From positions 1 through 21,192 of the IMG/VR virus record IMGVR_UViG_3300032087_002128: DNA of 21,192 bases. One strand, given 5' to 3'. Position numbers and translations under genes: made by a program. Numbering within the stretch: position 1 is the stretch's first letter; each line of letters begins with the position of its first letter. Below, one piece after another: positions 15,034 to 21,191 of the stretch. This DNA comes from a virus. Below the pieces are notes generated by a model, which had not been told where the DNA came from, searched no databases, and saw nothing but the letters and a program-made list of their open reading frames with translations.

Positions 15034-15559
15034 TAATATTTTTTCTCCTATTAATTTCTTTTTGTGCAACAATAATTAAATCGTATGGATCACGATCTTG
15101 TTTAATGTCATTTGCTTTCCAACTAATACATTGGATATTGTCTATGGTATGAGGTTTAGAATTATCTAAACGATCAAAAGATATAACCATTTTATCATTT
15201 GGAATAAATGTCATTGGCTGATTGAAATAAGAACAAATAAATTGACCAGTTCTTACATCTAAAGTTTTATAAAGTTTTTCTCTTAATTGAGGAACTCCAG
15301 GTATATATTTTGCAGACTCCTCACCAAAAGTTTTTATATCAAACTTTTTCATATCTCTTTTTCTTTGACGTAAAATATTTTTTTCATTCATTTTATATTT
15401 TAATGATGATTTTTTCTTTCTATCGTCAATCCTAGTGCATTCTAAACAGCGTCTGTTTCTCGTAACTCTTTCTGTTAAATGACCATGAACACAAGGAACA
15501 CCAGTATAATACCTAGATAATTTCCTTCTTTTAGCTTCTACTGCACTAATAATTTTCAT
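15017..15559 (-). CDS. HNH endonuclease-like protein with N-terminal zinc finger
   Basis: A 180-residue protein whose ATG overlaps the previous TGA (TATGA), fixing the start at 15559. Residues ~15-45 carry VPCVHGHLTERVTRNRRCLECT, a C-x2-GH...C-x2-C zinc finger. The C-terminal half contains ISFDRLDNSKPHTIDNIQ followed by CISWKANDIKQD. The SFDRxD...N...C...N..K pattern is a variant HNH motif in which the first His is replaced by Ser/Phe-Asp. It could be a genome-processing or homing-type endonuclease. The stop overlaps the annealing protein start by 17 nt. Confidence 0.65.
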   Translation of the reverse strand: MKIISAVEAKRRKLSRYYTGVPCVHGHLTERVTRNRRCLECTRIDDRKKKSSLKYKMNEKNILRQRKRDMKKFDIKTFGEESAKYIPGVPQLREKLYKTLDVRTGQFICSYFNQPMTFIPNDKMVISFDRLDNSKPHTIDNIQCISWKANDIKQDRDPYDLIIVAQKEINRRKNINEQSR

Positions 15560-15765
15560 ACTAGATCTGTTCCTATTTTGATATGAAACCAAATCCATTT
15601 CATATTTTGTTTTTCTTTGAGTCTGTTTCTGCATCTACATTGATGCGATAACTCTCTTTCTTTTTGTTTTCTTCTATCCATCTTTACTAACGGATAGATT
15701 TTATATTCATCCTGTAACTCAAGTGAGTTTATGAATGGTTCTAGTGGGATAATATTAGCGACCAT
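15556..15765 (-). CDS. Small basic protein, unknown function
   Basis: A 69-residue protein with a strong ribosome site (GGAGGT, 11 nt upstream). A hydrophobic start (MVANIIPLEPFINSLEL) is followed by a very basic, Cys-containing middle (MDRRKQKERELSHQCRCRNR) and an aromatic end. It links the exonuclease (11-nt overlap) to the HNH gene (4-nt overlap). No family recognised. The basic region suggests nucleic-acid binding. Confidence 0.45.
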   Translation of the reverse strand: MVANIIPLEPFINSLELQDEYKIYPLVKMDRRKQKERELSHQCRCRNRLKEKQNMKWIWFHIKIGTDLV

Positions 15766-16633
15766 AAAATTGTTTTACCTCCTGTAATTCTTCTGGTGTA
15801 TATCCATAATAGTTAATATTAGAAAAGTCTGGCTGAATAAAATTCTTTGCGATGTACTCAGCATCATCCGATAGCTTCACTAAATTCTGTCTGGTAAGAG
15901 CTGTACGATAGAAATCATTCATACAGCTTTCACCAGTTTCAGCACTTAATGCGGAGGAATTGACTGTGCTGAAAACTTTGTATTCATAGGGTGTTGCATA
16001 AATTAAATAGCCTTGTTTCTTTGTAGCTGCTCGGTAAAAAGATACTTGATCCACATGAGCCTTTTCTGGTTCTTCTGGTATGGCAACTTTTCCATAATTG
16101 TAAGTACCATCTTTTCTAGGTTTACCAGATCTCTTTTGCCATTTAGTTTTTGCTTCTATAAAAAATTCTTCTGTTTCCATATCGGTACGACCAGTCCAAG
16201 GAATATCAATTCCATCCATCCATAAATTAACGTACCGCTCACTGTTTATTGTCTTGTGAGTTTTTATTTCTAAATCTTTTAATGCTTGGATATAATTTTT
16301 AACTACTAATGGGATAGCTTCCATGTTCACTTCAAACTGTTTCATTTCTTTTTCATCATCTAAAAAATTTCCTTTTCTTTTTAGATAATCTTTGACTGCT
16401 AGATCTACAGACTCATCCTCGGACTTATCAAAAAGAGCGTAGTTATCCCAACCAATTTGTGCTGATACTCCCGCTAACATTTTAGCATTTGGTTTTTTCT
16501 TCCTCCTCCATTCCTGGTCTTTGTAAACGTATTCATACCACCATCCGCACAGCGGTTTATTTTTCTGTGTTGGTGATAAATGATTGAGTCCATGCTTCAA
16601 CCAATGTTCCCCAACAAATTTAAAATCATCCAT
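15755..16633 (-). CDS. PD-(D/E)XK exonuclease (lambda-exo/RecB/Cas4-like)
   Basis: A 292-residue protein, start behind AAGGAAG. The catalytic core is visible at ~140-200: DGIDIPWTGRTDM supplies the Asp, EFFIEAKTKWQK supplies the E-x-K strand, and HVDQVSFYRAAT carries the Gln of the following helix typical of RecB-type nucleases. N-terminal residues include helices (HWLKHGLNHLSPTQ) and CGWWYEYV. This type degrades one strand of duplex DNA ends to give single strands for an annealing protein; the Rad52-like protein, HNH and SSB-like genes follow in the operon. Whether it is an exonuclease or an endonuclease cannot be told from sequence alone. Confidence 0.8.
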   Translation of the reverse strand: MDDFKFVGEHWLKHGLNHLSPTQKNKPLCGWWYEYVYKDQEWRRKKKPNAKMLAGVSAQIGWDNYALFDKSEDESVDLAVKDYLKRKGNFLDDEKEMKQFEVNMEAIPLVVKNYIQALKDLEIKTHKTINSERYVNLWMDGIDIPWTGRTDMETEEFFIEAKTKWQKRSGKPRKDGTYNYGKVAIPEEPEKAHVDQVSFYRAATKKQGYLIYATPYEYKVFSTVNSSALSAETGESCMNDFYRTALTRQNLVKLSDDAEYIAKNFIQPDFSNINYYGYTPEELQEVKQFYGR

Positions 16634-16656
16634 TTAATTGCTTCCTTTTCTTGATC

Positions 16657-17628
16657 TTAGCTATTGTTGCTATCATGTAAAGACATATTTTGAAAAATAT
16701 GAGTGATGACATCGACAGTCCAACCATTACCAAGCATCTTATATCTTTGGGTTTTTGATACCCCATCTGTGTAATTATCAGGAACAGTCTGTAATCTTTC
16801 ACATTCTATTGGTGTTAGCTTTCTATATCTATTTTCAGTAATATTTATTTTAGGTTCTCTATTCCCACCGGTACAAGCGTTTAAAGTAGGTGATTTTCCC
16901 TCTGTTGAATAAACTCTTTTTAAGATATCATGTCCGTTTATGTCTGTTGCTACACCTATTTGAATAGGTTTTTTTATATATGTTGCAATCTGACCTTTCC
17001 ACATTGATGCAGTTAAACATCTTGCTTTTTCATCATTAATGGATTTGACCATTTCACCTCTTGTTTTTTTTCCAAAATGATTTTTTAAATAATTTGGATT
17101 TTCATCAAAAGGTAAATCTTCAAGAATATTTTTAATAACTATATTTTTTTCTTTTGGCTGTTCAATATTAGGGATATTAGTCCAATAATATCTAACTCTG
17201 TTTTGTGCAGATACCAAAGAAGAATTTATTTTAATGGGTTCGACTCCTAAATATTCAGAAATAATATCTAAATATTCTTTTTTCATTTTGACATTTTCTA
17301 ATAAAAAATATTTTGGTTTTAGTTCTTTTAACAATCGAACAAACTCAAAAAATAATTTACTTCTGGGATCATCAAAAGCTAATCTTTTCCCCGCTAGGCT
17401 AAAGCCTTGGCATGGTGAACCACCAATTAATAAATCTATCTTTGGCAGATCTTTGGCTGAAACCTGGGTAACGTCACCAATATGTTTTGTATTTGGATAA
17501 TTCTTTTTTGCTATTTGAATTGCATATTTATCAATCTCTGATGCGAAGTAATTATCATATTTAATATTTAATTTGTTTAATGCTATCTGTCCGCAAGACA
17601 TTCCGTCAAACAAAGATAAAACATTCAT
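16657..17628 (-). CDS. C5 cytosine DNA methyltransferase
   Basis: A 323-residue enzyme using S-adenosylmethionine to methylate cytosine at C5. Motif I LFDGMSCGQ near residue 5, motif IV GGSPCQGFS with the catalytic Cys, motif VI ENV, motif VIII QNRVRYYW, motif IX-like RKLTPIECERLQTVP and motif X MLGNGWTVDVI are all present and in order. The target-recognition region between VIII and IX is ~80 residues and cannot be read for specificity. The ATG at 17628 has a ribosome site (AAAGGAA) and overlaps the previous TGA; the longer frame to 17733 is out-of-frame coding for the small upstream gene. No partner restriction endonuclease is seen, so it is a solitary phage methyltransferase. Confidence 0.92.
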   Translation of the reverse strand: MNVLSLFDGMSCGQIALNKLNIKYDNYFASEIDKYAIQIAKKNYPNTKHIGDVTQVSAKDLPKIDLLIGGSPCQGFSLAGKRLAFDDPRSKLFFEFVRLLKELKPKYFLLENVKMKKEYLDIISEYLGVEPIKINSSLVSAQNRVRYYWTNIPNIEQPKEKNIVIKNILEDLPFDENPNYLKNHFGKKTRGEMVKSINDEKARCLTASMWKGQIATYIKKPIQIGVATDINGHDILKRVYSTEGKSPTLNACTGGNREPKINITENRYRKLTPIECERLQTVPDNYTDGVSKTQRYKMLGNGWTVDVITHIFQNMSLHDSNNS

Positions 17629-17777
17629 TGTTTCTTTTCCTTTATTTTTTTTACTATGTTTTTTAAAAGTTTTAGTCCGTTTTTGCTTAACGTTTGGTTC
17701 TTTCTTTCTAGTTCTAGATCTTCCCCTAACCAAAAATCCAAAAAATAAATTTCTTCTTGTGATAATTTTAAATTCAT
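17625..17777 (-). CDS. Small charged protein coupled to the methyltransferase
   Basis: A 50-residue protein with a strong ribosome site (AGGGGGT). It begins MNLKLSQEEIYFLDFWLG and ends in a Lys-rich tail KKIKEKKQ. The TGA overlaps the methyltransferase ATG (ATGA), so translation is linked. Unrecognised. The frame accounts for the apparent N-terminal extension of the methyltransferase. Confidence 0.6.
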   Translation of the reverse strand: MNLKLSQEEIYFLDFWLGEDLELERKNQTLSKNGLKLLKNIVKKIKEKKQ

Positions 17778-17778
17778 T

Positions 17779-18117
17779 TTACCCCCTTAAATATTTAACA
17801 AATCCTGTTGGATCTATTGCTTCTTTGCCTTCTTGTTCACTAAAAATATTTCCTCTTTTGTGTTTGGCAGCTTTGTCGTAGGATGCACTTTTAAAAATAT
17901 TCCCATCCATATCTACAAAGGCAATCGTATTTAATAAACCGCCAAAGGTGGGAGCAACCTCCCCCACCTTCAAATATTTTCTGCCTATCTCATAACTTAT
18001 TAAATTAGATCTACCGAATGCCAGGTTTCTGCGTCTTTGTATTTCTTCACAAAGTTTTTTTGTTTTCTTTTTTACTTCTGGCTTTTTATAAAAATAATCT
18101 GCTTGGACTTGGCTCAA
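17779..18117 (-). CDS. Conserved-looking phage protein, TTG start
   Basis: A 112-residue protein. No ATG is available. The TTG at 18115-18117 has GGAGG eight bases upstream and directly follows the previous TAG, so it is the likely start. The first half is basic and helical (PEVKKKTKKLCEEIQRRRNL), then YLKVGEVAPTFGGLLNTIAF with VDMDGN, and a C-terminal AIDPTGFVKYLRG. Function unknown; the family is not named here. Confidence 0.55.
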   Translation of the reverse strand: MSQVQADYFYKKPEVKKKTKKLCEEIQRRRNLAFGRSNLISYEIGRKYLKVGEVAPTFGGLLNTIAFVDMDGNIFKSASYDKAAKHKRGNIFSEQEGKEAIDPTGFVKYLRG

Positions 18118-18273
18118 CTATTTTTCCTCCTTTATTATTTTTTTTGCTACCCTTTGAATGATTTTGTCTTTTATCATTTGTTGTTGTTTCTTAGGGATAC
18201 CCATTAAAATTAAATTGTTATCTAAAAAACTATTTATGTTTTTTTTATTATTATTTTTTTTAGTAATTTTCAT
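18118..18273 (-). CDS. Small lysine/asparagine-rich protein
   Basis: A 51-residue protein, start behind AGGAGG. The first part is Lys/Asn-rich (KITKKNNNKKNINSFLDNN), followed by MGIPKKQQQMIKDKIIQR and a basic end. ATG overlaps the stop of the preceding gene (ATGA). No family recognised. Confidence 0.5.
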   Translation of the reverse strand: MKITKKNNNKKNINSFLDNNLILMGIPKKQQQMIKDKIIQRVAKKIIKEEK

Positions 18274-18401
18274 TTATTTTCCTCCTGTTCTTCTTCATAT
18301 TTAACAATACTTTTTAATGATTGAATGACTTGTTGTTCTGTGATCTTGTCACTTTGTAAATCATTAACCAGGTTTTCTAGATCTTCTAATAATGTTGTCA
18401 T
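18270..18401 (-). CDS. Small acidic helical protein, 43 residues
   Basis: Starts behind AGGAGGAACA and reads MTTLLEDLENLVNDLQSDKI, then TEQQVIQSLKSIVKYEEEQ. It is one or two amphipathic helices with acidic character; its TGA overlaps the following ATG. Its end contains the ribosome site for the next gene. Unrecognised, possibly a regulatory or host-takeover peptide. Confidence 0.5.
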   Translation of the reverse strand: MTTLLEDLENLVNDLQSDKITEQQVIQSLKSIVKYEEEQEENK

Positions 18402-18409
18402 TGTTCCTC

Positions 18410-18493
18410 CTATCTAAAAATTTCTTTAATGAAATATAAAATAAATGCGAATGCTCCAAAGTGAGCAACTAAAGTTAAAAAATCATTTAACAT
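18410..18493 (-). CDS. Small membrane peptide, 27 residues
   Basis: Starts behind TGGAGGTGC and overlaps the preceding stop (TAATG). Reads LNDFLTLVAHFGAFAFILYF and a basic end KEIFR, so it is a single membrane segment. The stop lies eight bases before the next ATG and overlaps the next ribosome site. Function unknown. Confidence 0.5.
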   Translation of the reverse strand: MLNDFLTLVAHFGAFAFILYFIKEIFR

Positions 18494-18957
18494 TATTGCA
18501 CCTCCATTAATAAATTAATTTCATTTTTTACGTCTGTTGGGATTTCTCTCATTAACCAAGCTGAACCATATCTATAGGGTTTGCCGTTATGCAAATATGA
18601 TTTATCAATCAAAAGATTATTTTTTTCTAATTGTTTACAAACAAAATCATAATCATAGCTAAATCCAAGATCCTCTAAATTTTTAATAAATTGCTCTTGC
18701 TTTGGACTACCAGAAGTCATGTCATTGAGATGGTATTCTTTCCAAATATTATAAATTTTATTAAAAGTTTTATTTTTAATATGTTTTTTTATCTCGTCTA
18801 AGTTTTGACCACCAGAAAGAATGTCTGTACCTAATCTATTAAAGATAGAACCAGAAGCTGTAAAAACACCATCTCTATATTCTACATTAACAACAACTAA
18901 ATTTTCTTTTCTGTTGTTTTGATAAGCTATCTTTCCAAAGTTAAAGTTTTTTTTCAT
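18493..18957 (-). CDS. First gene of the leftward operon, unknown function
   Basis: A 154-residue protein with a strong ribosome site (GGAGGT). The N-terminal half has beta-type strands (NLVVVNVEYRDGVFTASGSI), the middle a helix (IKKHIKNKTFNKIYNIWKEY), then MTSGSPKQEQFIKNLEDLGF and a C-terminal helix. No catalytic motif or named domain is recognised. As the first, promoter-proximal gene it is expected to be expressed early. Confidence 0.6.
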   Translation of the reverse strand: MKKNFNFGKIAYQNNRKENLVVVNVEYRDGVFTASGSIFNRLGTDILSGGQNLDEIKKHIKNKTFNKIYNIWKEYHLNDMTSGSPKQEQFIKNLEDLGFSYDYDFVCKQLEKNNLLIDKSYLHNGKPYRYGSAWLMREIPTDVKNEINLLMEVQ

Positions 18958-18982
18958 AATTACCTCCGCAGTAATATAATTA

Positions 18983-19010
18983 ATTATCTATGTTTAGCAT
19001 TTGTTGCTAA
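18983..19010 (-). promoter_or_regulatory. Putative leftward promoter
   Basis: On the minus strand, TTAGCA (19010-19005) and GATAAT (18988-18983) are separated by 16 bp, four of six and five of six matches to sigma70-type boxes. A transcript starting ~7 bp downstream would have a ~20-nt leader with the GGAGGT ribosome site of the gene starting at 18957. A perfect TTGACA at 19020-19015 also exists but has no good -10 at the right spacing. Confidence 0.45.
18994..19010. promoter_or_regulatory. Operator-like dyad (TTAGCA-N5-TGCTAA)
   Basis: A perfect hyphenated inverted repeat, TTAGCA (18994-18999) and TGCTAA (19005-19010) with a 5-bp centre, 17 bp in total, the size and symmetry expected for a dimeric Cro/CI-type repressor site. 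It spans the -35 and spacer of the putative leftward promoter and lies upstream of the Cro-like gene at 19084. Related half-sites TTGCT occur at ~19050 and ~19079. Confidence 0.55.
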
Positions 19011-19083
19011 TTAATGTCAAGCACTATTTTAAAAAAAATATAAAAAAAATTGCTTTTTAAAAATAAATATAGAAATTATTGCT

Positions 19084-19284
19084 ATGAATTTAGAACAATT
19101 TAGAACAAAAAATAATTATACCTTTAAAAAACTGGCGGAAATATTGGGTTTTTCAGAGCATAGCAATTCAGCAAGATTAGTACAAAGATGGTGTCAAGGT
19201 TTAATACCATCCTCAACCAATATAAAAAAGATTGTGAAAGCGACAAATGGAAAAATTAAAGTATCTGATTTCTTCCAAGAGTAA
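19084..19284 (+). CDS. Cro-like helix-turn-helix repressor
   Basis: A 66-residue protein with a small HTH of the XRE/Cro type: YTFKKLAEILGFSEHSNSAR for the first helices and LVQRWCQGLIPSSTNIKKIV for recognition and following helix. It is a stand-alone DNA-binding unit without a CI-type protease-sensitive C-terminal domain. It is divergent from the leftward operon and probably binds the dyad at 18994-19010 to control it. The ATG has no clear ribosome site, which could mean leaderless or weakly controlled translation. No other repressor or integrase is visible here, so lysogeny cannot be judged. Confidence 0.75.
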   Translation: MNLEQFRTKNNYTFKKLAEILGFSEHSNSARLVQRWCQGLIPSSTNIKKIVKATNGKIKVSDFFQE

Positions 19285-19585
19285 TCCAGATTTAATTATT
19301 TTTAATTGGAAAGATCCCCAGGAAGCACCGACAGGGTGGGAGGATTTTGACCAAAGTTTTATAGGATTGGCGGATTGTCTTTCGGTAGGGTGGTTAATTG
19401 GTGAAAATAATGAGTGTTATGTATTAGCTGCGGATCTCATTATTGATAATGGCAAGATAACCGATACAGGAAGAAGGCAAAGCATATACAAAAGCAAATT
19501 AAATATATTGTGGAGGGTGAAATATAACATTTATGCTAAAAAAATGGAAACTACTCAAAATCATAAATCAAAATTCAAGCCTTAA
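19247..19585 (+). CDS. Conserved-looking small phage protein, unknown function
   Basis: A 112-residue frame overlapping the Cro-like gene by 38 nt, with no strong ribosome site. The middle has FNWKDPQEAPTGWEDFDQSF followed by GLADCLSVGWLIGENNECYV. The pattern W-x-DP...PTGW...SVGWLI...VLAADL is recurrent in small early proteins of phages whose role I cannot name. The C-terminus is basic. If the start is later, only the N-terminal 10-15 residues change. Confidence 0.55.
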   Translation: MEKLKYLISSKSNPDLIIFNWKDPQEAPTGWEDFDQSFIGLADCLSVGWLIGENNECYVLAADLIIDNGKITDTGRRQSIYKSKLNILWRVKYNIYAKKMETTQNHKSKFKP

Positions 19586-20204
19586 TGACTCCGCTAGAAG
19601 GGTAATGTTTTTTCTTTTAGATAGAGAAAACAACAAAACCGGGAAGCTATTCCCAAGCCATGCTAGAATTGCAGATGATAGCGGATTGAGTTTAAGATCT
19701 GTATCCAGGGGTATTAATGACCTGATTAAACACGAATATTTAATTAAAATTAAAAAAGGATACACAGGAAAAGCAACCGAATATAAAATAAATTATGATT
19801 TAGCACACGCCACATTTGACCGAAGCACACGCCAAATCTGTCCAAAGTACACGCCACATTTGGCAGACCAATTAACTAATGAATTAACTAATAAATTAAC
19901 TAATAAGGAACACACGCCAAATATGTCTACCAATAAAGAAGAAGAAAAAAAGAAAGTAGCAAATATATTAAAAAATTTAACTAAAGGATTTAATCCTAAT
20001 TACAAATCAGTTGTAGAAGGAAACAAAAGAAAATATTTAGATCCAGAAAGTATTCGTCAAAGATATGTTCAAAAAACTGGAGATTATAAAGCAAGTTTTG
20101 AATGGAAAGCAAAATATTTAAATCCCAAGACAAGCGAAGAAGCATGGAATATCGCTGTATATTTAGGGATTGTAAAGGATTATAAGAAAAATAATGGTAG
20201 GTAG
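19533..20204 (+). CDS. Winged-helix replication-initiator-like protein (lambda-O-like)
   Basis: A 223-residue protein. Residues ~17-85 form a winged helix of the HTH_36/O-protein type: SSLNDSARRVMFFLLDREN, LFPSHARIADDSGLSLRSVS, INDLIKHEYLIKIKKGYTG. Residues ~91-133 are coded by iteron-like and AT-rich repeats (see the origin entry) and look like a flexible linker with TNELTNKLTNKEH. The C-terminal ~80 residues contain KYLDPESIRQRYVQKTGDYK and an aromatic helix. This layout, an N-terminal DNA-binding domain followed by an origin inside the gene, is that of phage O-type initiators. It overlaps the upstream gene by 53 nt. Confidence 0.7.
   Translation: MLKKWKLLKIINQNSSLNDSARRVMFFLLDRENNKTGKLFPSHARIADDSGLSLRSVSRGINDLIKHEYLIKIKKGYTGKATEYKINYDLAHATFDRSTRQICPKYTPHLADQLTNELTNKLTNKEHTPNMSTNKEEEKKKVANILKNLTKGFNPNYKSVVEGNKRKYLDPESIRQRYVQKTGDYKASFEWKAKYLNPKTSEEAWNIAVYLGIVKDYKKNNGR
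19805..19931. other. Putative replication origin: iterons and AT-rich 12-mers inside the initiator gene
   Basis: Four copies of an ACACGCC-type iteron start at 19805, 19827, 19849 and 19912 (consensus ACACGCCAMATNTG). The first three are exactly 22 bp apart, about two helical turns. Each holds an imperfect dyad GCCA-N4-TGKC. Between the third and fourth copies are three perfect-to-near-perfect 12-mers AATTAACTAATA (19870, 19882, 19894; the first ends in G), an AT-rich stretch suited to unwinding. Nothing else in the gene is repetitive. The layout parallels lambda ori within gene O. Function inferred from architecture. Confidence 0.7.
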
Positions 20205-20430
20205 ACCAAGTAAAAAGGTATTTTGCCAAGCAAAAAGAAAGTACGATGGTAAACAATGTCAAGCAAAAGGAATACTTTGTAAGAATGGAAGATGGATTTG
20301 TCGTTATCATGGAGGTAAATCAACAGGAGCAAAAACGCTTGAAGGCAAGTTGAAACAATATAGAAACTTGATACAGTACAAGGATAAAACAGATGAAGAA
20401 ATCAAAAGAATTATATTTAAAGATAATTGA
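20194..20430 (+). CDS. HGGxSTG-motif protein
   Basis: A 78-residue protein with a Cys/His-rich N-terminal half: CQAKRKYDGKQCQAKGILC, then NGRWICRYHGGKSTGAKT. The HGG-x-STG-x-KT signature with spaced Cys residues defines a family of small phage proteins often encoded near terminase genes, likely zinc-binding; its biochemical role is not established. The ATG overlaps the end of the initiator gene. The C-terminus overlaps the small-terminase start by 38 nt. Confidence 0.75.
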   Translation: MVGRPSKKVFCQAKRKYDGKQCQAKGILCKNGRWICRYHGGKSTGAKTLEGKLKQYRNLIQYKDKTDEEIKRIIFKDN

Positions 20431-20848
20431 ACAATTAGAACTGGGTAATAGTCTAGCTTCTATTTGTAAAAAGAAAGATATGCCAGGTTTGTCTACTGTT
20501 CACGAGTGGATGAAAAAGGATAGTAAGTTTAAAGATCAAATATTAGATGCAAGACGACTCGGTGCGATGACCTGGTTAGATTGGATGCAAGATCTATTGA
20601 CTCAAGAAGTAGAGCCACAACAAGTCCAATGGAACAGGGAAAGATTACATCATGCCAGGTGGATGGCTAGTAAGCTAGTTAGTGTATTTGGTGATAAGCA
20701 AACTGTAGTTAATGAAGGTGATCCGATTATTAAAGTAGTTTGGAAGGAAGAAGAAACAGGAGATCATCCCAGTACAGAACAAAAAGCAGACGATCACGCA
20801 CACGCATTAAGAGGTTCGAACAACAATGAGAAGAAAAGCATACAATAA
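20393..20848 (+). CDS. terS: Terminase small subunit (Sf6-like)
   Basis: A 151-residue protein. The N-terminal HTH (LELGNSLASICKKKDMPGLS and VHEWMKKDSKFKDQILDAR) is followed by WLDWMQDLLTQEVEPQQ and QWNRERLHHARWMASKLVSV. The sequence DQILxARxxGAxxWxDWM then RxRxxxARWxxSKL is that of Sf6-type small terminase subunits, which recognise the packaging site and stimulate the large subunit. The large subunit is expected downstream, beyond the window. The C-terminal tail is polar and acidic. Confidence 0.82.
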   Translation: MKKSKELYLKIIEQLELGNSLASICKKKDMPGLSTVHEWMKKDSKFKDQILDARRLGAMTWLDWMQDLLTQEVEPQQVQWNRERLHHARWMASKLVSVFGDKQTVVNEGDPIIKVVWKEEETGDHPSTEQKADDHAHALRGSNNNEKKSIQ

Positions 20849-20921
20849 GCCAATGAAATCAAGACTATATACCGCTTATAATAGAAGTTATGCAAACTTA
20901 GGAACATTTTTCCAGAAATAA
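20826..20921 (+). CDS. Short basic peptide, 31 residues
   Basis: Overlaps the small-terminase end by 23 nt with GAGGT 10 nt before the ATG. Reads RRKAYNKPMKSRLYTAYNRS and then YANLGTFFQK, basic and aromatic. Its TAA overlaps another small start (TAATG). Marginal size, unrecognised. The coupled layout makes it plausible. Confidence 0.35.
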   Translation: MRRKAYNKPMKSRLYTAYNRSYANLGTFFQK

Positions 20922-21022
20922 TGACTGATTTTACAGATTTTTTTACATCGATACCCCCAAAAACTGGGTTGCGTCTGTGTATATATAATACATGGGAGTT
21001 CAAGACACTTGGACAAAGATAG
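20921..21022 (+). CDS. Short ORF of doubtful reality, 33 residues
   Basis: ATG overlaps the previous stop (TAATG), but there is no ribosome site, and it runs through an AT-rich stretch (~20980-20990) that could be promoter-like. Reads TDFTDFFTSIPPKTGLRLCI and then an end rich in polar residues. It overlaps the next ORF. It may be real or merely an open stretch. Confidence 0.2.
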   Translation: MTDFTDFFTSIPPKTGLRLCIYNTWEFKTLGQR

Positions 21023-21191
21023 TCTAATAACCGCCAAAGTAATCATTAACAATAAAACAAAAGAAGTATCTATTGTTATTGGTAAATTTGACGATGAACA
21101 CGCTATGTTAAAAGCAGCAAGAGAACTATGTGAACACCTGGCTATAGACTTTAGTGACGAGCTACTAGCCTTACAGGAAACCATCCATTGA
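21009..21191 (+). CDS. Small acidic protein, TTG start, unknown function
   Basis: A 60-residue frame with TTG at 21009, GGGAG ten bases upstream, and TGA at 21189-21191. Strands (ITAKVIINNKTKEVSIVIG) are followed by an amphipathic acidic helix (LKAARELCEHLAIDFSDELL). Lies in the small-terminase-to-large-terminase interval. No family recognised. Confidence 0.45.
   Translation: MDKDSLITAKVIINNKTKEVSIVIGKFDDEHAMLKAARELCEHLAIDFSDELLALQETIH

Noticed and set aside
16657-17733. Methyltransferase with a basic 35-residue N-terminal extension
   Set aside because: The extension is out-of-frame coding of the 50-residue gene at 17625-17777. The ATG at 17628 has its own ribosome site and begins right at motif I.
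19870-19905. CRISPR-like or satellite repeat from the three AATTAACTAATA units
   Set aside because: Units are contiguous, without spacers, and only three; AT-rich 12-mers beside iterons fit an origin better.
20980-20999. T7-like late promoter (TAATACATGGGAG resembles TAATACGACTC...GGGAG)
   Set aside because: Only the TAATAC and GGGAG words match; the core between them is different. No phage RNA polymerase is present and no second copy was seen.
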